DNA of 6,173 bases from Bacillota bacterium (lineage in GTDB: Bacteria > Bacillota_E > Sulfobacillia > Sulfobacillales > Sulfobacillaceae): the NCBI GenBank assembly GCA_021802375.1, contig JAKAAL010000282.1, forward strand, positions 1-6,173, in the 5' to 3' direction. The translations under genes were made by a program, and so were the position numbers. Below are positions 1 through 5,559 of this stretch, in pieces (position 1 is the first letter of the stretch; each line of letters begins with the position of its first letter). Under the pieces are notes generated by a model. That model was not told the DNA's origin and did no database searches. It worked only from the letters and a program-made list of their open reading frames with translations.

Positions 1-966
1 TGAGTAACGGGTGACTTCTTTTGAGGACGAGGTCGCAAATCCCGCAGTTTCTACCACTTCGGCGGCTTTATAGAGCAATTGGCGGCTAGCCTCAATCTGG
101 GTCTGCATATCGGCCAGCATAAATTGAATGGCTTGAAATTCCGACAGGGCCTGCCCAAATTGTTGGCGGCTTTTTACGTGAGCCTGGGCCACATCTAAAG
201 CGCCTTGTGCGATACCGAGGGCTTGGGCGGCGATCCCCGGTCGGGTTCGATCGAGGGTGCGCATGGCAATCTTAAACCCATCACCCTCTTTTCCCAGGAG
301 GCGGTCTTGATGGACCACTACATCGTCAAAATTTAACATGGCCGTCTGGGAACCCCGGATTCCCATTTTCTTCTCAATACGGCCCACGCTCACGCCCGGT
401 TGATCCCCGTCCACCACAAAAGCAGAAATGCCACGGACTCCTCTTTCGGGTGCGGTAGAAGCGAACACCACGATGGTTTTGGCAATGCCTCCATTAGTGA
501 TGAAGACTTTGCTGCCGTTAATTCGATAGTGCTCGCCGTCGCGGAGCGCACGAGTCCGTGTGCCCCCGGCATCAGACCCCGCTTGGGGTTCGGTAAGAGC
601 AAACGCGGACAGCTTTTCTCCGGTTGCGATCTCGGGAATGAAACGGGCTTGTTGGTCGGGTGTCGCGGCGACTAAAATTGGCATCGCGCCCAGGTGCTGA
701 GCGGCGATGATGAGACTGGATGTTGCGCAAGCCCGGGCCACTTCTTCCACCGCGAGACAAAATGTAAGGAGGTCGGCTCCCCCACCTCCCAGCGACTCTG
801 GCATGCCTACCCCAATTAAACCGTTTTCTCTAAAGAGGTCGACCATATCCCAAGGGAATTCTCCGGTGGCATCGATTTCCGCTGCGCGGGGCGCTACTTT
901 GGTTTCTACTAGTCGTCGTACGGTTTCTTGAAACATCCGTTGTTCGTCGGTTAGTCCGTATCCCAT
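1..966 (-). CDS. Acyl-CoA dehydrogenase, short/medium-chain type (C-terminus cut by window edge)
   Basis: Translating the minus strand from the ATG at 966 gives 322 uninterrupted residues to the window edge. The family uses FAD to oxidise acyl-CoA to trans-2-enoyl-CoA in the cytoplasm, passing electrons to ETF, in fatty-acid or branched-chain acid breakdown. Visible signatures are the N-terminal helical segment starting MGYGLTDEQRMFQETVR, the FAD/substrate loop ALTEPQAGSDAGG at about residues 123-135, FITNGG at about 155-160, and the C-terminal helical-domain signature SRQQFGQALSEFQAIQFMLADM at about 266-287. Family members are about 380 residues, so roughly 60 are missing. These include the region where short-chain members carry the catalytic glutamate (YEGT-like motif), so activity and substrate class cannot be judged. 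A GGGAGG-type ribosome binding site lies 11 nt upstream of the ATG. The gene is divergent from the LON-domain gene. The family call is very secure; the substrate is unknown. Confidence 0.96.
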   Translation of the reverse strand, partial: MGYGLTDEQRMFQETVRRLVETKVAPRAAEIDATGEFPWDMVDLFRENGLIGVGMPESLGGGGADLLTFCLAVEEVARACATSSLIIAAQHLGAMPILVAATPDQQARFIPEIATGEKLSAFALTEPQAGSDAGGTRTRALRDGEHYRINGSKVFITNGGIAKTIVVFASTAPERGVRGISAFVVDGDQPGVSVGRIEKKMGIRGSQTAMLNFDDVVVHQDRLLGKEGDGFKIAMRTLDRTRPGIAAQALGIAQGALDVAQAHVKSRQQFGQALSEFQAIQFMLADMQTQIEASRQLLYKAAEVVETAGFATSSSKEVTRYS

Positions 967-1018
967 AAGGTGAATCTGCCTCCCACTGGTCCGCATGATT
1001 TTGCCTTCAAGTAGTATT

Positions 1019-1035
1019 GTAGTCTTATATTAGCA
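1019..1035 (-). promoter_or_regulatory. Candidate extended -10 promoter for the acyl-CoA dehydrogenase gene
   Basis: On the minus strand, 1035-1027 reads TGCTAATAT, which fits an extended -10 element (TG-n-TAATAT, four of six matches to TATAAT). Overlapping alternatives are TATAAG (1029-1024) and TACAAT (1021-1016). No convincing -35 box is present at 16-18 bp from any of them. Transcription would start near 1019, leaving a leader of about 50 nt to the ATG at 966. The region is clearly AT-richer than its surroundings and lies in the divergent intergenic space, which supports a promoter here, but the exact site is uncertain. Confidence 0.35.
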
Positions 1036-1129
1036 TGACACCGTCCCCACGAAAATTAACAAGCTTAATTGAGAACCGAGAGAATGTTCGGATTACACGA
1101 AAAAATGTGGGGATGGGTCCCTAGAGTAG

Positions 1130-1158
1130 TTGGACTCTGATGGAGAGTCCGCTAAAAT
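1130..1158 (+). promoter_or_regulatory. Candidate sigma-A-like promoter for the LON-domain gene
   Basis: TTGGAC at 1130-1135 (three of six matches to TTGACA), a 17 bp spacer, then TAAAAT at 1153-1158 (five of six to TATAAT). Transcription would start near 1165, giving a leader of about 53 nt ahead of the ATG at 1218. The weak -35 box and the repeated AGAGTCC elements lying over and around it suggest that the promoter may be regulated. Confidence 0.5.
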
Positions 1159-1172
1159 ATAGCCAGAGTCCA
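1131..1172. repeat. Three-copy AGAGTCC element over the LON-gene promoter (candidate operator)
   Basis: TGGACTCT at 1131-1138 is the exact reverse complement of AGAGTCCA at 1165-1172. A further copy, AGAGTCC, lies at 1144-1150. The first and second copies form a 7 bp perfect dyad with a 5 bp centre (1132-1150), placed over the -35 end and spacer of the candidate promoter. The second and third copies are direct repeats exactly 21 bp apart, about two helical turns, and match in 9 of 10 positions (AGAGTCCgCT and AGAGTCCaCT). The third copy sits at the expected transcription start. This geometry fits a protein-binding site better than an RNA hairpin, because only the last copy would be transcribed from the proposed start. 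Confidence 0.5.
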
Positions 1173-1204
1173 CTTTCGCACCAAAGGTCACTACGAGGTA
1201 TGCA

Positions 1205-1211
1205 GAGGAGG
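1205..1211 (+). promoter_or_regulatory. Ribosome binding site that fixes the LON-gene start
   Basis: GAGGAGG lies 6 nt before the ATG at 1218. The longer reading frame from the ATG at 1140 has no such site, overlaps the candidate promoter and adds 26 residues with no family similarity, so 1218 is taken as the start. Confidence 0.85.
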
Positions 1212-1217
1212 TTTGCT

Positions 1218-1835
1218 ATGCCAACGCATCGAGATGTAATCACGTTCCCGATTTTACCGTGGTCGGGTGTTTTATTTCCGGGTACTCGCATGAGCCTTAG
1301 TGTTCCGGAGCCTCGGCATCGTGCCATGATCATGGAAGCCTCCGAGCGCGATACCGGGTTTGTGCTGAGCCTTAATCGACACCCCAATGGGACAGAACTT
1401 AGCAGCTGGTCCGAACCGCAAGCGATTGGTACCGTGGCGCGCGTCTTGAATACCACCGATTCCGCGAATCGGCTGTATGTAGAGCTTGTGGGCGTCAGTC
1501 GCGTGAGTCTGCTTTCATTCCGGTTGGTCCAAGAGACATTGGTGGGACAATTCCGGTTTATGCCCGACACGGAGGAGACAGTGCCCGGACCTCTAATCGA
1601 CGAAGCGCACGCGCTAGGCTCAGAAATTTGGGGACTAGGCCGGGCTATTGACACCCACCCGGTAATCCCCAAGACGCCCGAGTCATTATCGTATTGGATA
1701 GCGGCGACGGTACGGGTGGCTATTAGCACCCAACAGGAATTATTAGAAATTCGGAGTACCCGTGGCCGGCTCGCTAAGGAAATCTCCATTCTACGAAGCC
1801 AGATGGATGGTATCCGCGCCGAGCATAGCGGGTAA
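1218..1835 (+). CDS. Free-standing LON substrate-binding (N-terminal) domain protein
   Basis: The 205-residue product matches the LON substrate-binding domain, the N-terminal part of ATP-dependent Lon protease. It lacks the AAA+ ATPase and the serine/lysine protease domains. The family-typical opening FPILPWSGVLFPG is at about residues 10-22, the strand IGTVARV at 70-76, and GVSRVSL at 92-98, the equivalent of the conserved 'v-G-xx-R-v' segment. From about 130 onward the chain looks helical and ends in a charged region (about 172-200), as in the helical bundle following the beta domain of Lon. Stand-alone members are widespread; few have a known role, though binding of unfolded or specific proteins is a reasonable inference. 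No signal peptide or membrane segment is visible, so it is likely cytoplasmic. It is followed 61 bp later by a mini-AsnC gene on the same strand, probably in one transcript. The start is set by GAGGAGG 6 nt upstream. Confidence 0.88.
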   Translation: MPTHRDVITFPILPWSGVLFPGTRMSLSVPEPRHRAMIMEASERDTGFVLSLNRHPNGTELSSWSEPQAIGTVARVLNTTDSANRLYVELVGVSRVSLLSFRLVQETLVGQFRFMPDTEETVPGPLIDEAHALGSEIWGLGRAIDTHPVIPKTPESLSYWIAATVRVAISTQQELLEIRSTRGRLAKEISILRSQMDGIRAEHSG

Positions 1836-1896
1836 CCAAGCTCGGTATTTGTCCTTGTGTGCCTACCGCCTAATTTAGATCGTCAAGGGAGCCCAA

Positions 1897-2172
1897 ATGA
1901 TGAGTCTATCTAACCCTTTTCCAGTGGATACCAAAGATCGTCAACTGGTGGAAATTCTCATTGAAAATGCCAGAACTCCATTAGATGAGCTATCTAACGT
2001 GTTAGATCTACCGATAGACGAGATCACCGATCGGATTGCCCAACTAGAAAACATCGGGATTATTAAGTGCTACCGGGCTGTGGTGGATCCGTATCTTTAT
2101 ACCATGTATTTTTACGAGGATGGTCCAATGGGAATGAAGGCCACAGCTAAGTCCAAAAGGGCCAAGCGTTAA
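1897..2172 (+). CDS. Mini Lrp/AsnC-type protein: DNA-binding domain only
   Basis: The 91-residue protein corresponds to the N-terminal winged helix-turn-helix of Lrp/AsnC regulators. Helix 1 is about residues 11-26 (DTKDRQLVEILIENAR), helix 2 about 28-38, and the recognition helix about 39-54 (PIDEITDRIAQLENIG). The wing follows with IIKCYRAVVDP at 55-65, close to the family's usual 'I-x-x-Y-x-A-x-x-D-P'. Normal members are about 150 residues with a C-terminal RAM domain for effector binding and oligomerisation. Here the chain ends instead in a short basic tail (KATAKSKRAKR). No remnant of a RAM domain is readable downstream, where the opposite-strand gene begins at once, so this looks like a compact form and not a recent frameshift. 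AAGGGAG lies 5 nt before the first ATG; the adjacent ATG at 1900 would serve equally. It is probably cotranscribed with the LON-domain gene. Its targets are unknown; self-regulation is only a possibility. Confidence 0.8.
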   Translation: MMSLSNPFPVDTKDRQLVEILIENARTPLDELSNVLDLPIDEITDRIAQLENIGIIKCYRAVVDPYLYTMYFYEDGPMGMKATAKSKRAKR

Positions 2173-3530
2173 TCGACCTGAATGTTTTGTAGTGCCCATT
2201 CCTCGATCAAAGGCATGGCATGGTGCGTCGTCAGCCAGGCCCAGTATCGCCAGCCCGGGGTGCCTTTTACGAAGCCCCCTACGGGGTCCTGGATCTTAAT
2301 GCCATGGGCGGTCGGGACCCCTGCCCACCGGACTGCCAAATGTCCCGGATGTTCGTGCTTTGGCCACGACACCACGACTTCCGCTCCGGATTCGTGCAGG
2401 AAGACCCATACGCCCGGTTGAGAGCGGATGGGGTCATGGCGCCAACGAGCACGATTGAAGCGAAGGCGGGTCGGCAAGGTGTCATGGATCCCCAATTGGG
2501 GCCAAGGATGCGAGCCCATAAATGCTGCCAATTGTTCCAGTCTTTGGTGGATCGCGGCTCGCTCGACCATATCATGCCAGGAGTTGGACACGGGCGGTTT
2601 TTCCACCGCGTACCAACTAAAGATGGGTAGAAGATGCCGTTCTTGCCTAAAGGCCCGGCTAGAGTCTTCTTGGCCGAAGGCCGTATCGGCTACCTGATAA
2701 TGAGCCTCCAGCCGACTATCGTGTCGCCAGCGGCGTAAGATGAGGGTATTAGAGAATTGATGACTCCATCTAGGGATCTCCCAGGCCATGTGAGCTTTTA
2801 ATCCCATAAGCCCAATATGATGACGTTGCCACAACTCCGGTTCCGGGTCTGCAATTCGGAGCGAGATTTCGCGCAAACGTATGGGTACACCCAAGAGCAA
2901 TTCTCCGGCTGGAAGGGATTCCTGTTGCCAGCGCACTCGAATCCGACGAGCCCCGAGTCCGGACACTAGACGCGTAAATAGCTCTTGAAGGTCGAGCTCG
3001 TGACCTGGATTGGCCGTCAACTTCCACTGTTCCCATAACGGTCGTGGCGATGTTTGTAGCATGAATCCCCAGGTGAATCGTTGGGCCAGGAATGGGTCAT
3101 GGCCTTCCCACCATTCCTCTGTATCGAGTACCTTCCAGAAAAATGGGTCCCATACCTCCTCAATCGTCCGCCACAGCCAGGAATGGCGGGGCGCCTCAAT
3201 GGCCAAAAGGTGCCCATCCCACTCTATGTGGGCCTCTCTATCCACTGGAATCAGTAGCTGGTCAGGTCCCTTGGGAACCAGAAATTCAACCAAATAGCGC
3301 CAGGTGAGACCAATCGCCATCGGGCTCAACCAGCCTTCCAACTGGATCGGCTGATTAATCTCCGACTGCCACGGCACCACTTGGCGCAGGGACCGAGCCC
3401 GCACCGTAAGGCGGCGGCGGACCACTTCTTTGCCTAGGCGCGCCAGCCAGTCGTCGGTCTCGGCGACGTCGTGCCAAAACGATTGGCTGCGTTGGGTACC
3501 TTCCTGTGAGATGTGGGCCACAAACTGCAC
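2169..3530 (-). CDS. Unrecognised tryptophan-rich, cysteine-free protein (453 aa)
   Basis: I do not recognise a family. The protein has 31 tryptophans in 453 residues (6.8%, several times the usual share) and no cysteine. It is rich in Arg, His, Glu and Asp and shows no signal peptide, membrane segment, Walker motif or obvious catalytic signature, so a soluble cytoplasmic protein is most likely. The tryptophans are spread over the whole length, with dense groups at about 118-141 and 427-445. The pentapeptide RWRHD occurs twice, at 267-271 and 362-366. The start is GTG at 3530; purine-rich AAGGGAAGG lies 11 nt before it and no in-frame start exists further upstream before the promoter. A good promoter stands just upstream, so the gene can be expressed apart from prkA. 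Its stop overlaps that of the convergent mini-AsnC gene. The promoter, ribosome binding site and unbroken length support a real gene; its function is unknown. Confidence 0.82.
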   Translation of the reverse strand: MQFVAHISQEGTQRSQSFWHDVAETDDWLARLGKEVVRRRLTVRARSLRQVVPWQSEINQPIQLEGWLSPMAIGLTWRYLVEFLVPKGPDQLLIPVDREAHIEWDGHLLAIEAPRHSWLWRTIEEVWDPFFWKVLDTEEWWEGHDPFLAQRFTWGFMLQTSPRPLWEQWKLTANPGHELDLQELFTRLVSGLGARRIRVRWQQESLPAGELLLGVPIRLREISLRIADPEPELWQRHHIGLMGLKAHMAWEIPRWSHQFSNTLILRRWRHDSRLEAHYQVADTAFGQEDSSRAFRQERHLLPIFSWYAVEKPPVSNSWHDMVERAAIHQRLEQLAAFMGSHPWPQLGIHDTLPTRLRFNRARWRHDPIRSQPGVWVFLHESGAEVVVSWPKHEHPGHLAVRWAGVPTAHGIKIQDPVGGFVKGTPGWRYWAWLTTHHAMPLIEEWALQNIQVD

Positions 3531-3569
3531 GGTGGTGTTGGCCTTCCCTTCCCTTGCTCGACTCCCTCT

Positions 3570-3598
3570 ATCATAGTCGGCTCGGGATCGATTGGCAA
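3570..3598 (-). promoter_or_regulatory. Sigma-A-like promoter for the tryptophan-rich protein gene
   Basis: On the minus strand TTGCCA (3598-3593, five of six to TTGACA), a 17 bp spacer and TATGAT (3575-3570, five of six to TATAAT) make a near-consensus promoter between the prkA stop and the downstream GTG. The predicted start near 3563 leaves a leader of about 33 nt containing the purine-rich ribosome binding site. A 6 bp inverted repeat, AGTCGG (3575-3580) and CCGACT (3609-3614), brackets the -35 region; it may be chance. Confidence 0.65.
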
Positions 3599-3619
3599 AG
3601 GGTCTACACCGACTTCACG

Positions 3620-5515
3620 TTATCGACTCAAAAGAGTTCCCACATACTGCAAAATCGCGTTGCTACATTCGGGGCAATAGCCATCGTGCGTTACCAGTCG
3701 ATTGGCCACCTCGTTCAATTTTTTCAGTTGCTCTGGATCCGGGGTGCGACTAGAGGTGGTAATCTTAACCACGTTCTTTAAGTCGTGGAACAGCTTGGCC
3801 TCGATAGCATCTTTAAGGCCTGAATGTGACCGGTAGTCAAACCGTTCGCCGCGTCTCGATAAGGTTGAGATGCGAATTAAAATCTCTTCGCGAAAAGCGC
3901 GCTTGGCGTTATCCGAGATCCCAATTTGTTCCTCGATCGACCGCATTAATTTTTCGTCGGGATCCACTTCTTCGTCCGTGATGGGGTCGATGAGCTTGGC
4001 TTTGTTGACGTACGCCTCGATATTGTCCAGGTAGTTGTTGAGAAGGCTTTGGGCAGACTCTTCGAAGGAATAGACAAAAGCCTTTTGAACTTCGATTTTG
4101 GCTAATTCGTCATATTCCTTTCGGGTTTCGTAGATCAGGTTCAACAGGCGATCCCGTTCCTCGCGACTGATGCCGGTGTGCTGTTCTAGGCCGTCCTTAA
4201 GCGTCCGTAAGGCGTCTAGTGGGTTGATACACTGGGTGCCCGGTTTCACCAGCGCGGTCGATAATCGGTTAATCACATAGCGGGGCGAAATGCCATCCAT
4301 CCCTTCGAGCGGGAACTCTTCTTTGAGCTCGCGGACATCTTTTGTGGTGTAGCCTTCGACTGACTGGCCATCGAATAACTTCATCTTCTTGACTAATGAC
4401 ATCCCCTGCTTCTTGGAATCTTTGAGACGCGACAACACAGCAAACATGCTGGTGGCCCGAAGCGTGTGGGGCGCTAGATGCACGCCCCTTAAGGCGGATT
4501 CACCAATCAGCTTTTGATAAATCCGCATCTCATCATGCACTTTAAGGTTGTACGGGACACGCACTAAAATCATCCGGTCCCGCAACGCCTCGTTTTTTTT
4601 GTTTTCAATAAAGTGCAGGTATTCGGTTTCGTTGGTGTGGCTTACAATCACTTCATCCGCATAAATCATCGCAAAGCGCCCTGTCTTGATGTTTTGTTCC
4701 TGGGATAAGGTCAAGAGTCCATAGAGAAACTTCTCGTCACTCTTGAGCATTTCAATGAACTCCATGAGGCCGCGGTTGGCAATATTTAGCTCGCCGTCAA
4801 AGCGATACGCTCTGGGGTCGGACTCCGATCCATATTCTCCAATGGTAGCCAGATCGATGCTCCCGGTAAGCTCACTGATGTCTTGGCTCTTGGGGTCGCT
4901 CGGGGAAAAGGTCCCAATCCCAACGCGCGATTTCTCGGACAGCACCAGGCGTTCTACCGGGAATTCTTCGATGCGCCCGTGATACGTCTCTTCTAGACGT
5001 TGGCTACAAACCGGACACAAGTCGCCCTCGATGTAGAGCTGAAAAGCATCGGCAATCTCGGGTCGCAGGGCCTCGGGAATCAAGTGCAAGGGTTCTTCAT
5101 GCATGGGGCAGCCCACCAAGGCGTAAGTTGCGCCCTGGGGCGTCTTACTGTACCGTTCCAAGCCTCGCTTGAGAATGGCAACCAAAGTGGACTTACCCCC
5201 TCCTACCGGTCCCATCAACAAAAGAATGCGTTTACGGACTTCCAGGCGCTGGGCGGCCGAATGAAAGTACTCCACCAGTTGGTCCAAGGACCGATCCAGG
5301 CCGAACAGGTCTTGGTCGAAGAATCGGTACAGACGAGTTCCGTCGGCACGGGTTTCGATGCCCGCGTCGGCAATCATGTCGTAGATGCGGGCGTGGGCGA
5401 GACGAGATATCTTGGGATTTTCTCTTACCTGGTTAAGGTATTCGCGGAATGTTCCTTGCCAGGTGATGCCGCTTTCCTGGTTGTGATATGCGTCGATGCG
5501 TGCCCAAATGTCCAT
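3620..5515 (-). CDS. prkA: PrkA-family AAA+ protein (serine protein kinase type)
   Basis: The 631-residue product is a full-length PrkA, the same length as I recall for Bacillus subtilis PrkA. It is related to enterobacterial YeaG, described as a Ser/Thr protein kinase; the Bacillus protein has also been reported to act as a Lon-like protease affecting sporulation. The AAA+ core shows Walker A GPVGGGKST (residues 102-110), a conserved CPMHEEPLHL block (136-145), QDISELTGSIDL (211-222), ANRGLMEFIEMLK in the Walker B region (246-258), SHTNETEY with a sensor-type Asn (292-299) and GMDGISPRYVINRLS with a likely sensor-2 Arg (405-419). The C-terminal PrkA domain follows. CxxC pairs occur at 167-170 (CPVC) and 614-617 (CPEC). 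The start is the ATG at 5515 and not an in-frame TTG at 5542, because AAAAGGAGGGAG lies between them at correct spacing. The gene lies 44 bp after spoVR with no terminator, so an operon is likely. Confidence 0.95.
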   Translation of the reverse strand: MDIWARIDAYHNQESGITWQGTFREYLNQVRENPKISRLAHARIYDMIADAGIETRADGTRLYRFFDQDLFGLDRSLDQLVEYFHSAAQRLEVRKRILLLMGPVGGGKSTLVAILKRGLERYSKTPQGATYALVGCPMHEEPLHLIPEALRPEIADAFQLYIEGDLCPVCSQRLEETYHGRIEEFPVERLVLSEKSRVGIGTFSPSDPKSQDISELTGSIDLATIGEYGSESDPRAYRFDGELNIANRGLMEFIEMLKSDEKFLYGLLTLSQEQNIKTGRFAMIYADEVIVSHTNETEYLHFIENKKNEALRDRMILVRVPYNLKVHDEMRIYQKLIGESALRGVHLAPHTLRATSMFAVLSRLKDSKKQGMSLVKKMKLFDGQSVEGYTTKDVRELKEEFPLEGMDGISPRYVINRLSTALVKPGTQCINPLDALRTLKDGLEQHTGISREERDRLLNLIYETRKEYDELAKIEVQKAFVYSFEESAQSLLNNYLDNIEAYVNKAKLIDPITDEEVDPDEKLMRSIEEQIGISDNAKRAFREEILIRISTLSRRGERFDYRSHSGLKDAIEAKLFHDLKNVVKITTSSRTPDPEQLKKLNEVANRLVTHDGYCPECSNAILQYVGTLLSR

Positions 5516-5523
5516 GGATGAAG

Positions 5524-5535
5524 CTCCCTCCTTTT
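5524..5535 (-). promoter_or_regulatory. Ribosome binding site that fixes the prkA start
   Basis: The minus strand reads AAAAGGAGGGAG, ending 8 nt before the ATG at 5515. It falls inside the longer frame that would begin with TTG at 5542, which argues against that start. Confidence 0.8.
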
Positions 5536-5559
5536 CCCTCAAGTGGTGGCGGTTTGCGG

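Noticed and set aside
1140..1217. Longer start of the LON-domain gene at the ATG at 1140
   Set aside because: The extra 26 residues do not resemble the family, overlap the candidate promoter and have no ribosome binding site, whereas GAGGAGG sits 6 nt before the ATG at 1218.
1121..1789. 222-residue open frame on the minus strand opposite the LON-domain gene
   Set aside because: It mirrors a well-supported gene, its product has no family character, and no promoter or ribosome binding site supports it.
1819..1845. CCGAGC / GCTCGG inverted repeat across the LON-gene stop codon as a terminator
   Set aside because: Only 6 bp of stem with a 15 nt loop and no proper run of T follows. The next gene lies 61 bp on and is probably cotranscribed.
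2220..2630. 136-residue plus-strand frame and several shorter ones opposite the tryptophan-rich gene
   Set aside because: They overlap one another in different frames, lack ribosome binding sites, and the minus-strand frame is far longer and has a promoter.
3558..3629. Two copies of TCGACTC (3558-3564 and 3623-3629) in the gap after prkA
   Set aside because: A seven-base match at 65 bp spacing, one copy inside the end of prkA, is easily chance.
5000..5521. 173-residue plus-strand frame opposite the start of prkA
   Set aside because: It is antisense to highly conserved prkA coding sequence including Walker A, with no independent support.
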